NCBI RefSeq assembly: GCF_029931775.1
Contig: NC_079325.1
Location: 25,029,461-25,093,460, forward strand
Direction: 5' to 3'
DNA: 64,000 nucleotides
Source of the DNA: Euleptes europaea
Taxonomy: Eukaryota; Chordata; Lepidosauria; Squamata; Sphaerodactylidae
Shown here one piece after another: positions 13,701 through 26,200 of the stretch. The notes under the pieces are model-generated. The model was not told the DNA's origin. It searched no databases and saw only the letters and a program-made list of their open reading frames with translations. Position numbers and translations under genes: made by a program. Every line of letters begins with the position of its first letter. Positions within the stretch are counted from its first letter, which is position 1.

Positions 13701-15887
13701 AGCAGCTTAGACTTTCAAACATTAAAGGAAAGAAAACACCATACTGCCCAACCAATGTGTTACAACAATACAACTCCTCAACTTAGATAATAGTAAAGGG
13801 AAATTTTAAAAGCTTGCACCCCACACAGTGAGCTACTGTGTAAGTGTTCCTTATAGACGGCAGGCTATACAACACCCCACCCTTCCCTTATACCAATTCA
13901 AAAGAAAATTATACAGTACTGAAATAATACCTCTTTTAAAGCATTGTAGGATGACATAGAAAAAAGAGGGAATGAGATTTTTTAAAAAGTCCCTTAGCTC
14001 TGTAAAAGCTAATACATACTGTACAACCTTGCTAACATATCATGAAAACTAACCCCACACACAAAATGTTTTCAAAGAAATGAATGGCTCACATCTGCTT
14101 ACTATCATTAACCTGTGACTTCAGAGAAAAACAGAACCAACCTTTGCCAAGTTTTTTTTTGATTGTCTGAAAGAAAGCTTTAGTCACCACAGACAACCTG
14201 TTTACAAGCATCCTATTGTGGCATAAGCTTTTGTGACTATATTGCAAGCCCAGCAGATCCATGAAGTCATCTCTCAAGGAACATGGGTGCATAGCAAAAG
14301 AAAAAGTGCAGAGTCCAGAAAGCTGAGCTCAGGAGGTATTGTCTATGGCAAACAAATTTATCGATCCACATTCCAAATTAGCAATAGACCCTATTTTATG
14401 AGACGTGTCCAACTTATTGTGAGCCAAGATGCCACACATCTTCAAGTTCACTTTCCATCGGTGTAAGAGTCATCAATATCTCTTGTGTTGGCCATTTCTA
14501 TGGATGCTTAGAGAATAAATGACACCGGTTCCAAGGTGAGGTAATTGATGGGAAGCACACTGTCAAAGAACCAGCTTGAACAATAGCTGGAATGGAGGTG
14601 ATACCTTTCCCATCAACTGGAAATGGCCCATTCTAATGAAAACATCCCTTGAAGTGGGGTATATGATCATGTTATGCAAAACAAACTAATTAGCACACTC
14701 AGGCTGTGGTTAAAACAAGAACATTATTTTTACCCAGTGCATGTGGTATTACACATTTACTAGTGAACCTTCCAACACCTCTTGCCTGAGCAAGTGTGAT
14801 GGCAAAGAATGTTTATGAACAATCCAACTACCATGGGAGTAAAACAGTCAACTACAAAATGATTTAAATCTAGTTTCAGTAAGAAAAGATGGTTCAGTTG
14901 GGTTGGGGCTAACCTCATAAGATCTGTGGCAAGAAGAGCTGTACAAGGCAGATTAAGGCAGGAAAGATGTACAAGGTAGTGATCTGAAGGGACAGAAGGG
15001 TTAGAGTCAGCATCGCTGAAGGAAAGGGGCAGTATAGTGAGTTATGTGAACTTGAGTGAATGGCAGGCGTGCAAAACATATTGGGAGGAACAGGCTTGAA
15101 AAGGTCAGGTTGCCAGAGAGGGCTCCTGTGCATTTAAGAATTGTATGAAAGGGAGAATTCGGGCAGCTCTTGCTTTTACCATCACAACATTGTAACCAAG
15201 CAATTTTAAGGAGTTAATGAGGGCAGCGAAGTTATGGAGTACTGAATCTGGCATACAGGTCTGAACTAACCAGCCTATTCTTTGGCTGAAGGCTTCCTGT
15301 ACTGTTCTGGATTGTTTCTTTCACATGGCTTATAAGTATTACCACTCAGGATATCCCAAATACTCTAATACCTTCCACACCAATTCACAGCTACTGTTAA
15401 CTCCAATGAAAATTATACAGAATACCAGGTGCACAAAGGATGCATCACGAATCTATTTCTGACCTCTCCATCTCTTACCTGAATGGTTTGTAAAAGAGTC
15501 TGGTGTAATTCCAAAATCAGCTGCTGTCAGAACAGAAAAGTCTATAGATGGTGTAGTTTGGTTGATCATTTCACAGTTTGCTTTTGTTTCTCCTTCACAC
15601 TTATTGGGAGTTACATAGTTTGCATTTCCCAACAATATCGGCTTATCTACAGGAGGAGGACTTTCCAAGTTGTTCAGCGCCATAGAGAATGTGAATGGAT
15701 TTGTTGGTACATTTTCTTTTGGCAGATTTGATGAGCGGGTTGTGGAGCGACAGTCTTTCTCCTTTGCACTGTTGAAGCAGACTCCCCGCCCCAAACACTG
15801 GTTGCATTCTGAAAGCACCTTCTTATGACTCAAGTTTTCCATGGGGAAAGTCTTTGTTACTTTTGATTCATCAGTGAGACTAATCAT
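1780..15887 (-). CDS. CDCA2: Repo-Man / cell division cycle-associated protein 2, complete coding region in 12 exons
   Basis: Repo-Man is a chromatin-bound scaffold that recruits protein phosphatase 1 to anaphase chromosomes and reverses mitotic histone H3 phosphorylation. Coding exons in transcript order are 15887-15479, 13596-13463, 12298-12187, 11550-11423, 10819-10729, 9904-9678, 8293-8003, 6517-6445, 5401-5337, 5055-4915, 4205-4025 and 2678-1780. All have AG/GT borders, the phases close, and the sum is 2751 nt (916 aa; human is about 1020). Recognised segments: ADFGITPDSFT near residue 125; LRRQSTIGIRGSPEN in exon 2; the PP1-docking RVxF motif KVRF (314-317) followed by SLEIFDE and TPLQKG as in the human KiR-type motif; the PP2A-B56 motif LSPIPE (590-595) after SKKPL; and the C-terminal VRRSMRLLKD, GLTWISVP and KKRKSIC. 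An in-frame TAA directly precedes the ATG at 15887, which fixes the start unless a further coding exon is spliced in. Family identity is very secure; individual exon borders are inferred. Confidence 0.95.
2679..4024. other. CDCA2 last intron, nothing recognised
   Basis: Non-coding sequence without an identifiable repeat or exon; the reading phase carries straight from exon 11 to exon 12 across it. Confidence 0.5.
4248..4522 (+). mobile_element. CR1/L3-like LINE 3' end
   Basis: Reads GATGGCTTTACAAGGGGATT and ends GGCTGATCCAGCAGGGCACC and TTCTTA, the typical squamate CR1/L3 3' end in sense orientation. It lies just outside CDCA2 exon 11, and overlaps no coding base. Diverged copy. Confidence 0.75.
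5495..5715 (-). mobile_element. 5S-rRNA-derived Sauria SINE with BovB-type tail
   Basis: The minus strand carries a 5S-like head (CTGATCTCATCATATCTCAG, AAGCTAAGCAGGGTCAG, GGTTAGTATTTGGATGGG) and a tail ending near GTCGTGACG. The head matches the internal promoter region of 5S rRNA. It lies in a CDCA2 intron. Confidence 0.85.
5770..6440 (-). mobile_element. Penelope-like retroelement 3' fragment, broken
   Basis: Minus-strand reading includes the peptide HREAIEIHKHQHNFNRK and NKAWLPVLKTSR, the end of the GIY-YIG endonuclease region of Penelope-like elements, followed by a non-coding tail that ends GAAAGCCTTCGACAATAC. The tail holds a hammerhead-ribozyme-like core. It is a broken 3' fragment within a CDCA2 intron. 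Confidence 0.75.
5867..5901 (-). ncRNA. Hammerhead-ribozyme-like motif in the Penelope-like tail
   Basis: On the minus strand CTGAAGA is followed by a GCC...GGC stem, then GAAAC and GTC. This matches the core order CUGANGA - stem II - GAAA - GUC of minimal hammerhead ribozymes known from Penelope-like elements. Activity is untested. Confidence 0.55.
6838..6985 (+). mobile_element. 5S-rRNA-derived Sauria SINE, plus strand
   Basis: Contains TGATCTCATCAGATCTTGGA, AGCTAAGCAGGGTCAGCCC and TGGTTAGTACTTGGATGGAA in order, then the BovB-like GGCAATGGCAAACTACCTC. Intronic in CDCA2. Confidence 0.85.
7575..7990 (+). mobile_element. RTE-BovB LINE 3' end
   Basis: A 136-codon reading frame (7564-7974) ends with LRYFGH-type sequence: LLYFGHIMRRQESLEKTVML, GSRKRGRPNKRWIDSIKEA, and HRVTLSRKPLDST. 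This is the C-terminus of the BovB reverse transcriptase ORF. It is followed directly by an ACACC-rich tail. The 5' part is absent, as usual for truncated LINE copies. The 3' end abuts a CDCA2 splice donor at 8002. Confidence 0.92.
8294..9677. other. CDCA2 intron 6, nothing recognised
   Basis: Non-coding, with no clear repeat. An alternative acceptor (TTTTATAG) near 8430 would read into a stop in the exon frame, so the acceptor at 8295-8294 was preferred. Confidence 0.5.
11593..11775 (-). mobile_element. Old tRNA-derived SINE copy
   Basis: Starts TATGAAGTTGCCTTATACCA and ends near the inverted tRNA head (ACTTGCAAAGCAGGCATTCT, ATCACTAAGTCATATGCC). This is the same family as 43690-43897, but more diverged. 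Confidence 0.65.
12036..12117. mobile_element. Palindromic MITE, about 80 bp
   Basis: Inverted arms read AATCCTAAACAGAGTTA and TAACTCTGCTTGGGATT around a centre CCCATTAAGTTCAATGG. The same element recurs at 46759-46846. Intronic in CDCA2. Confidence 0.7.
13597..15478. other. CDCA2 intron 1 of the coding region, nothing recognised
   Basis: No exon or well-preserved repeat was found on either strand. Confidence 0.5.
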
Positions 15888-16008
15888 TTATTGAAGAATA
15901 CCAGTTCAGTCACCAGTCCCGAACATCCATACCAAGATGGTGCAAAGCTGCAGCTACTCTGCTTTTGAGAGAAAAGATGAAAATATTAGCCAAGAGGAAT
16001 GCAACCTT

Positions 16009-16345
16009 AAGAACATAAGAAAGGCCCTGCTGGATCAGACCAAGACCCACCAAGTCCAGCAGTCTTTTCCCACAGCGGCCAAGCAGGTGCCTCTAGGAAG
16101 CCACAAACAAGACGACTGCAGCAGCACCATCCTGCCTGTGTTCCACAGCACCTAATATAATAGGCATGGTCCTCTGACACTGGAGAAAATAGGTATGCAT
16201 CACTACTAGTATTCATTTTAACTAGCAGCCATGGATAGCCCTCTCCTCCATGAACATGTCCACCCCCCCTCTTAAAACCTTCCAAGTTGGCAGCCATCCC
16301 CACATCCTGGGGCAGGGAGTTCCACCATTTAACTAAGCAATTTAA
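16009..16345 (-). mobile_element. CR1/L3-like LINE 3' end, antisense
   Basis: Begins AAGAACATAAGAAAGGCCCT and reads through GCTGGATCAGACCAAG to the region encoding WWNSLPQDVGMAA on the minus strand, the end of the reverse transcriptase ORF. It sits upstream of the CDCA2 start codon, probably in its first intron. Confidence 0.85.
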
Positions 16346-16429
16346 CCTTGCGTTGTTTAATTTTTTAATAAACATTTTAATTAAAAAAAAAAACGGGATC
16401 CCCTCAATTTTGAAGAAAGATTCCCCTTC

Positions 16430-17276
16430 TCTGGCCATCGCCCTACTCCGCAGATTTACCTACATCTTAGGCCGCATTCAGAATTAGCTGCAGAATGACG
16501 ACTCGGCAATATAGAAAGTCGGCCGCATGAAAAACGCGCTTTCAGCTAACCAGTTTGTCCCACGGGGGTTAATCCTGGCCCGGAGCGAACCCGCTCCGCC
16601 ACGCGCCCTACCCAGCAGCGACCGCCACTGACCTGCTTCTTTCTCCCGCTCCCCATTCAAACGGACCACGGGCCACAATCGCATATCCCTCCGCCGCCGC
16701 TTTCAGCCGCCTTTCCCCGCGACACGATTTCCCCTCTCTTCATTCCCGACGATCAATCCCACTTCACCGTCAGGTAAAACAACTTCGACCGGGCCCCGCT
16801 TACACGCTTCCCCACGCGAAGCCTATATACGGACTAGAGCGATCTCCAATAACGAGTTCCGGCATAGCGGACGAATAATATTTGCGCATCGGTTCGACAA
16901 CGGTTAGAAAAAAACCGCGTGACCCTCTGTCGGCCAATCAGGACCCAATATTAACCTTTCGCCATGTAAAAGAAAGGCGGGGCAACCGTCGCCGCCCTGT
17001 GCGAGCGTCGTTTTCCGCAAGCGCGTCTTCATAGGCTCCAGCCTATCGAGCCACGCCCCCTTCTCGCTCTAAGTAGCAAACGCTCCCGGTTAAATCGGTC
17101 CCAAGACGGAGAAGGTCCGCCCAGGACCTCTCCTTGGGTTCCTATTGGATGAAAGCAAGAGGCATGTCAGTCCGGGATTGGTCGGTGGGCGTGTTGATCA
17201 AAAAGCTCCGGCTTCCGTGTTTGTAGCCAGGCTGGCAAGAAGTCTCAAGAGCGTCAATAACTTTGAGGAGGGAGGC
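16430..17276. promoter_or_regulatory. GC-rich head-to-head promoter region between CDCA2 and KCTD9
   Basis: This stretch is much richer in CpG than its surroundings and lies between the divergently transcribed CDCA2 and KCTD9. It contains a CCAAT box in GGCCAATCAGG near 16930, two inverted copies (ATTGG) near 17142 and 17176, and a GC box (CCACGCCCCC) near 17052. Multiple CCAAT boxes fit NF-Y control of a G2/M gene such as CDCA2. A minus-strand CAG/GTCAGT at 16633 could be the donor of an untranslated CDCA2 first exon. No TATA box was seen. Promoter function is inferred from position and composition. Confidence 0.7.
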
Positions 17277-20200
17277 ATGAGGAGAGTCACCCTCTTTGTT
17301 AATGGCAGCCCCAGGAATGGGAAGGTGAGTGCGTGGGAATTGGGTCGGGTTGAAGCTTCAGAGCTTTCAGTCTCCTCCTCAAGCTGGGTGAGAGCTTTTG
17401 GGTGGCTCGTTATGCTCCTGTAGGTAGTTGTCTCTCTTTTCTCCCCAGATCCCATCCGTGCTTCCAAGGCTTTTAGAATGGTATACATGGTTGGCTGGTC
17501 CTACATTTTGGCCTCGCGACAGCCCTGTGAAGTAGGCTAGTCTGAGAAAGGGGGAACTCGGTCAACGCAGTGCATTTACCTTGCATTCATGGCTCATGAT
17601 CAATGCTGATTTCTCCACACCCATCTCTCCCATGGACATCACAGACTCTTCTGCATGCCACACCTCATCCCATCACGCCTGCTATTCACATTTACATACT
17701 AATGCTTGTCTGAATTCACTCTCCTCTACTTAAAGACAGATGGATTCACATTCTAGCTGTATTGGAAGAAGTGAGCTGTGGCTCACGAAAAGCTCATGCC
17801 CTGCCAGAAAATATTTTTAGAAAAGAGCAAGAGTCCAGTAACACCTTAAAGACTAACAAAAATAATTTCTGGCAGGGTATGAGCTTTTGTGAGCAATGCA
17901 TTTACCTGGGCTGAATAAAGACCTTGCATTCATGGCTCATTACCAATGCTGGTTTCTCCACACCCATCTCTCCCCTGGACATCACAGACTCTTCTGCATG
18001 CCACACCTAATCCCATCACGCTTGCTATTCACATTTACATACTGTTAACATTTACATACTAACACTTGTCTGAATTCACTCTCCTCTACTTAAAGACAGA
18101 TGGATTCACATTCTAGCTGTATCTGAAGAAGTGAGCTGTGGCTCACGAAAGGTCATACCCTATACCAGAAAATATTTTTGTTAGTCTTTAAGGTGCTACT
18201 GGACTCTTGCCCTTTTCTACAACGGTCACCCAGTTTGCTTCGGTGCTGAGGGAGCATTTGAACCCGACTCTTTTAGTCCATGCTTCTGACCACTGCCTGC
18301 TTTTTAGTATTTCAGGGTTACAAGCTGAAGGCTGTTAAGGGAGTGGAGCGATCTGGAAGTCCCTGTACACACACACACACCCAGTTCTCTCCTTCAAGCA
18401 TTCCATGATGCTCTTGGGGGTTTTAGACTGATTTTTGCCTCCACCGCTCCCTTTGGCTGATTCTCAACATGTTTCCTGGAGCATATTCAGCCCTTGCCAA
18501 GATTTTGGGGAGGGGGATTTATTTACAAAGTCTGTGTTGTTGTTTTTTCTAGGTACATGTGGAGCTCCCTAAGTGTGTAGGGATTCCCTCCCATATCTTT
18601 GGGTGTCCCAGTTCTGCTTCGTTTTTCTTAAACTGGCCAGTCAGTTGATACAGCAATTGTTGCAGTTTTCAGAGATGTTGCAATGGCCATTTGTTTAAGC
18701 CAGAGCTGGGGTAGTTTTTCATATACCCACTCAGCTGTAGAGCTCAGTGGATGACCTGTGGCCAAGCATTCTCTCTCAGCCTAACCTACCTTGCAGGGTT
18801 GTTGAGATGATAAATTGGGGGGGGGGGGACTACGCATAGCACCCTGAGTTTCTTGGAGGAAAGGGTGGAATAAGAAAAATAATAGCCAAATGTCTCGGGA
18901 TGCCAAAGTTTGTGTGTGAGAGAGCGAATGGGCAGGGGGTGAGTGTGTGGTGCTCAAAAGCACTACAACGGAGTGCTGGCTGAGATGTGAACTAGGAAGT
19001 CTGCAGGTCAGTTTATGCCTCTTCTATGGGCTTGCTGGGTGTTCTTAAGAAAAGGCAGGCTAAGAAACAAGGCCCCTTGCAAAATGGTGATAATAGTACT
19101 AGCCTACTTTGCAAGCTTACCATAAGGTTGATGGATTGCTAAACTACTGAAAAAGTAGTAGTAGTAGTAAAATAAATGGGGGGATATGTAACAAGTTCTA
19201 AACCTGAGAGAGGGCCTTCTTGGTCATGACACCAAAATTATGGCACTCCCACCCCAGGGATATTTGTTTGTCCCCTTATATTGCTGTCATTCCCCCAATG
19301 GGTGAAAACTTTTTTTTTCTTTCACCTGTTTTATGTATGTATTTTAGCTCTTGTTTTAATCGGTGTCACTGCCTTGGTGGCCATGACTGGGGAGGAAGGT
19401 GGGATATAAATGTAAGTAAATAAATGAAACAAGCTGAGTTTTCCCACAGTAATGACAATCTTATGGGCTCCTGTATCACACCTAGCATGATGGGAAAAGC
19501 TCACTTGTGTCCTTCATCAGGGGAGTCTTCATTTAGACAAATTCATGCTGGACAGCCAAATGGAACCTGCCTACAAAGAAAGAATGCACTTCTAAGAACC
19601 AGATGCTGTAAACCAACAGCAGAGGAAGGAAGTTGCCTTCCTACCCCTAGCTGGCCACTGTTGGAATAGGATACTGAATTCTGTGGCCCTTTGGTTTGAT
19701 GCTATAAGGCAGTTTAATTCTGGTCAAAGAATCCAGGGAGATGGAAGATGTATGTGTCATAAATTTTAGGTGTATGGTGAGGGAGTGTTACCACACTCCA
19801 CAAACAGGTGAACGTAGGTGTTGGGTGTCTCAGTTGCAGTTCAGATGAGATCCAAGATCAAACTCCAATTACTGGCTCTAAAGCCAGGCTAGTTATACTG
19901 GTGTTGGCCTATAGCATAAAATGGGTTCTTTTCTGGGAAACAAAAGATTATGACAGAGGATAAAAGAATACTCAAGTATTGGGCAACTAATCAGGAGAAA
20001 ACTATAGAACTGACTAAACCACACCAGGGAAGTGGGGAAGTACAACAGGAAGGGAAGTTTTTGATTGAATTATAATTCAGGATTGCAAAAGTGGAGATAT
20101 GAAGCTGAGTCCTATATTCAGCAGGAACTTTGGGGACAATGGGAAGAGATGAATGGGAGATTCCAGACTGTCACGGGGCACTTGAATCATGTTAACGGTC

Positions 20201-23200
20201 AGTGATTGCATATCATGTAAAAACAAAATACAGGAAGAGGCATCTTTGTGTTCTAGCCTGGTGAGGCTTAATTGCTGTTCTGTTGGCACTTCCTGACTTC
20301 TCCCTAAATGGTTTCCTTGGAGGCATTTGCTGGGGTCATTGTCCCAGGATCCTCTGCTGTGTTCACCGCTGCACAGTTCTCTGTGAGACACAAAACATGG
20401 CAGTTGCTCCCCATGTTCAGTGTGGGGCTCATGGGACTTGCTCAGAGTGTTACACTTGCAGTACCTACATTCAGGCTGGGAGGGAGAGGGTGCAGATTAA
20501 AGGGGGGGCTGGCAACAGGAGCCTTAATTTGAAGGGTCTTTCTTTTCAGGGGCAGCCCGTGGCTCAGTAGTGCATGTGCTATGCATGCAGAAAGTCCCAG
20601 GTTTGATCCTTTGTATCTCCAGTTAAAAAAAACAACCTTGAGTGTCAAGGCTAGGAAAGAGTCCCTTGCTTGAAACCTTGGAGAAGCTTTGCTTTTCGGA
20701 GGAGGCCAGACCAGTGCTCTGATGGTATGAGACAGGTGTGTGTGTGCACAGTTGCCCTTTCAATGATGCTTGGAAGCATAATGGAAGGAGTCATGACTTG
20801 GTGCTGTGAATCCTTGATTCTCTCTCACCTCAGTGCAGGTACAAAGTCACCTTCACTTTTTAAAAATGCAACCCCTGCAGTGTTCTGTCTTTGACACAGT
20901 GGCTGACGTAAATTAATGACTGCAGCATGCTTATGGGTCTATTTTGAGCCTCACAGACTTCCCCAAGCTCAGTTCTTCAAAGATACATAGCTGTGCATGG
21001 TTAGATACTAATGTGGATTTTTGTGAGATTGAGTCTCATTTCTTGCTAATGACGCTGAATTCAACTCTTTACCTATTTAACGCAGTGTTTATCCCACCTG
21101 CCCCAGTATGTGGCTTATGATAAAACATAATTTTGGAATCAAACTATACTAAAAGTAGCATAAACTTGAGAGTGATCAATCACAAACCCAGAGGAGTTCT
21201 AGAGGCCCCAAAATCTCCTAGTTAGTGTAGCAATCCAGAGGAGATCCCAGATTCAAATCGCAGCCCATGAATTCAGTAGATAAAATGTTACGTCTCACAC
21301 TTAACTTCCTCATCTGGAATATAGTGGTGATAATGTTGGTGTGTTTCTTTTTTATATATATATATATTTTCCAAAATATTATACTGTAAGGAAATACTTT
21401 TCAACAACATATACATTTTATGAATAGGTAGCGTAAGGAAAAATTTAACAATATTGTCGAAAAGCTCTTTCATCATTAAGAAAATATAATGTAATAAAAA
21501 GACTTCCCCTTCATCTTCCTTCGTCTTGCTATAAATTTATACACTCTTTTGTATTTAAAATTCTAATCCTACTAAGATATTCCAAACTGTATTTTCAATT
21601 CTATTTTCTATCACTATAATAGATATAACAGTTACATATTATCTTTTAACTTAAAATAATTTTTGAAAATAACCTTTCTACTATTATCATTAAAGTAAAG
21701 GGATTAGATCAATAATAACTAAAATTTGTTGGTTATTATTAAATTCCATAGTAAGCTCTCAGAGTCTCTTTTTCACCCATAGGTTGTACGATGTCTTTTG
21801 GATTTGTTCTTGCCATGGATTTTAGTTTTTCCACCACTTCTAGAGTTTCTTATATCTGTTCCTTTTTGTCCAAATTTCAAAGATGGAGCTTCTTTCCCTT
21901 CTTCTTGTTCTTGCTTCTGCTCTGGAATAATATTGATTAGATCTTGTTCATAACATTTCAGAAATTTTTCAGTGTCTTCCAGTGAAATGATGGTAATTCT
22001 GACCCCTTTGTAGGTAAGAATAAGTCCCTGTGGAAATATCCACGAAAATCATATTCCATTCCTCTTCAGTATCTGTCTTCAGGAACATAGTTCACCTTTT
22101 CTCTTTACAAAAAAAAAAAATTCAGTTTTGGAGGGGTTCTCTGAAGGTTCAACAGCCATTAAAAGCACCAGATGGTTCATCTTTCAGAATTTTTCTAAAC
22201 AGTACAGGTTCCCTGTTGTGTATTTTTGTATTGCTGGTATTCCAGAAGTGGTTTCATTGTCAGTTCAACAATGCCAGGAGATACCGGGAATGGAACAGTT
22301 GAGTCATGCAGACAGGAACATTGTTATTTCAAACAGCTGTCTGTGGAACTGGTAGCTATGACTAAATAAGACTTTCGAACTGGAAAGTTGTCTAATCTTG
22401 GGAAAGCTCCCCCCCCCCTTCTCCATGGAGGCTGATGCTGAGGGAATACCAAGGAAGCAATATATTGGGCCTAAGCAACTGATGCTATGTTTAGGGACTC
22501 CTTTCTTCATGTTTCTTCTCTGAGATCCACCAAGGCCTGAATGGATGACATCTTTGCACTATTGAAAGCAAGGGCTTGAAAGAGAAGCTTTCCCTGTGCT
22601 CCAGATTTTTGGGTCTCCAATTGTAGGCTCAAAATCCATTCCTGAGCATCTTCTGGAAGCTTAAGGCTGGCCTTGGGGACTGGTGATTTTCAGCAAAGGG
22701 TGGAGAAAAGTCAGAAGAAGCCTATCACAGGTCCCCAGCCTGTCCTTTTTATGTAATACTAAAGTGGCTGGCCACCATTATGCCAAAAGCAGCAAATCCC
22801 GCTCCCCCACATAGGTAAGAGAGGGTTTCCAAATACAGTACTAGAAGAGTTTCCCAGGTATGCAGGAAAATATTACTAACCAACGAGTGGAGAAAAAATG
22901 AGCAGAGTTACAAGGACTGAATATGGTCTTGGAGTCAGCTGAGAGTTGGCTAAAGGGGAATGATGGAGGGAGGATAAATTACCTTGCGTAAACCCCTGAG
23001 AACTTAGAGAAACCTGAAGGAGACACTATTGGAGGATAGGGAGTTCTGTTTCAAAATTGCCCCTCCCCTGAGATTTCTTCTCAGCTCCTGGCTTGGTTCC
23101 TTCCAACAGCAAAATTCACAGTGCCAGTCACAAAGGCATGTGGAAGATAAGGCAACATCAGGGTCTTTACCTAGTTGGGAGACTCCTCTGGTATGCAGAA

Positions 23201-26200
23201 AATGATTGCTTTCTAAATTAAAAGGCGGGGGAACCTCCCCCAAAATGACTTAATGAGATCGTTTCATGCTTATAGCCCTGGACCACTTGTGAATATTTAA
23301 GAGTCCACTAAAGAAAAACAGAAAATGGAAGATGGGGGACTTGGTCTGTTCAATCCACTAAGAGCTTATAGTATCCTAGGGAGAGCAACTTGTGCTGCGA
23401 GAAGACTTATGCCATTGTTAATCCCCCCTTGTGATTCCTCACAGCCCAGTTTATAAGCTTTTATATTTTGCTATTCGACATGATTTACACAATATTTTTA
23501 CTAAGTTTATGAAAACGGTAGAAAACGGTAGACTGATGCTTGGTTTAGCAGATGCTCTTCCCATTTCTGTTTCTCCTCACATTAACTAGAATTGGCAGGG
23601 TTGTGATTAGGAGCGCGTTCAGAAATCATAAATAATACTCGTATTAGTTTGTATAAGTTGGGGGGGAGCAGCAATGTGAGAGTTAGTGAATGTGTGTATT
23701 TTCTAAGCATAGAACATGCACCTGTAGGGCCACCTGTCTTTTGTGAAAGTGCCGGCTCAGAGAATCTCTGCCTGCACTGAACCCATGTTTTAACTGGGGG
23801 GAAACCTTGATTAAAAGCAGAACCTGCAGAGTGGCTCTCTTTTAATGAGCTATAATTTGAATGGGTGCCAGGGTGTCTGGCTCTTTTTCGATTGGTGTCT
23901 GCTGCTGTGATTGGAAAGAACCCCAAACCCACTGGTAACTAGAATTGGCAGGGCTGTGATTGGAAAGAGCCCCAAATCCGCATTCATATATTGCAGCACG
24001 GTTTGAAGATGCTAATATACGGATCACTAGTGTTAACTTCTACTGTTCATATATAGTAAAACTACAGATAAAGGTCCAAAGACCAGGAAGATTCAATAAT
24101 TGCAGAGGAGTTGTGCCAACAAATAGACTGGAAACTGCCTGAAGGCCCACTATCAGGACAAACTATCACAAAAGATAGAGAATGGCGGCTGGATCCATTG
24201 GTTCCTTCTGAATGACCATTAGGACACATTGAATAAGGGTGGTTGGTTAGCTACTTTGGGGACTGTCCCCAAATGGCAAGCCAAAATGCCCTTTTCTCAG
24301 AATGATCCCATGGCAACAAAATAATTTTAGGAGGACACCATTGTACAATAATGGGCCAATTGGTGTGAGACCATTTAAGATGTCTGTATTCAGTGCCATA
24401 CTCCACAAAATGTTTTGCTATCGTGGAATCGTCTTGATCAATGGGCTGTTTTGAAAGGAGCTGTGCCAACAGCCAGCAGTGAAACCCTTAATAAATTATA
24501 TTAAAAAGGTAAAGGTCCCCTGTGCAAGCACTGGGCCATTCCTGACCCATGGGGTGACGTCACATCCCGACGTTTACTAGGCAGACGGGGTGGTTTGCCA
24601 GTGCTTTCCCCAGTCGTCTTCCCTTTACCCCCAGCAAGCTGGGTACTCCTTTTACCGACCTCGGAAGGATGGAAGGCCGAGTCGACCTCGAGCCAGCTAC
24701 CTGAAACCTACTTCCGTCGGGATCAAACTCAGGTCGTGAGCAGAGCTTGGACTGCAGTACTGCAGCATACCACTCTGCGCCACGGGGCTCTTAATAAATT
24801 ATATTACAGTTGTAGAATGTTCCCGTTTGGGGTCGGGGGAATGTTTGCTGTGGGATGTGTTTAGCCACTTACGCTTATGTGTTCATTTTATGCTGATGTT
24901 TGTGCTTAGAAAAGTTGCGCCTTCCCCCTCCCCTTTTATGCCATTTGTGGTGAACTTTTTTCTTCATCATGTGCTTGTGTTGCCACTGACATGTGAGTAA
25001 ACACAAACACACTGGAACTTGTTACATCATCATTTTATGATTTGTAAATCCATCTCTAAAATAGATTATGCTCTGTGGTTTGGTAGTTTTCTTTTTCTTA
25101 AATAGCACTAGACTCTGAGCATTCCTTCTAAGCTCTGATCCAAATATCTCAGTCAAACTATATCGTAGGGCAGGGTTTTTCAGCCGAAGTTATGTGAAAC
25201 CCCTAGGTTCTGCCAGCATTCCTTAGGGCTTCCATGAAATTTTACAACTTCAGCTTCACTTCTTCATTTTGTCTTTGAATTCTGTAATTGTTAAAATACT
25301 TTATTCTTTGCTTTCTGTGCAAGGAGAAGGACGGCGTTCTGCAGGTTACTGCAACATTTTTATGTATTTTCCTTAACGAAAAGAGTTAAAATCCACTGTC
25401 TAAGGGAGAGGACCCAATGTACTGTTAGAAGATACATAAGGTAGCAACCTTGGTGAAGCTCAGGAGATCTGAGTCTGGTCAAGACCTGGATGGGAGACCC
25501 TCTGGAGCCCTACGTAGACCACCCTGAGCTCCACGTCGAAAGAAAAGCATTTTCTTGGGGCTTATAAAATGTTGTAAAGAAGTTAGGGAATGAGTATCCC
25601 AGAAGATTTAAGCATGCTTGGGGAGGTAAAACACTCGTCTTTTCTTTATAGGTTGTTGCTGTTTATGGAACACTATCCGATTTGCTCTCTGTGGCTAGCA
25701 GTAAGCTTGGAATAAAAGCAACCAGTGTGTACAATGGGAAAGGGGGCCTTATTGATGACATTGCTTTGATCAGGTAAGATCAGCCCAAACTGAGCATTTG
25801 CGAATTAATGTGGTGGTGTATGGGCTAAAGGGATCATTGAGCAATTCGTAACAAGGGGTTATGAAGCTGCAGATTATGATAAACTTGCAGTATTGACATA
25901 TACTATTACACTCCAACATGTTGAGAATGGGTAGCTGCAGACCCAACCGCTTTGGCCATTGTTAGCCTGCAACATGTTTCAATGTTCCCTTGCCCATACC
26001 AATTCCCTCTTCTGCTTCCTGGTTCGTGATAACCATGCTTTGCCGCACCATCCACCTCAGGAGAACTTTGGTTCCTAGGAAAAATGTTTTTTTCCAAACT
26101 GCTGGTTATCGGACATCATAGTATTGCTATTGTTTGCCACAATGTCCAAAATTAAGTACAGTTACCGTGAAGCAGGAAGCAGATGAAGAAATCAGCGCTC

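Noticed and set aside
21640-22120. Possible LINE-1-like ORF1 remnant on the minus strand
   Set aside because: Scattered peptide pieces only; no motif strong enough to name a family.
25435-25560. Weak 5S-like text (GGTCAAGACCTGGATGGGAG) before KCTD9 exon 2
   Set aside because: Only about 40 bp resemble the 5S SINE head; too little to call a copy.
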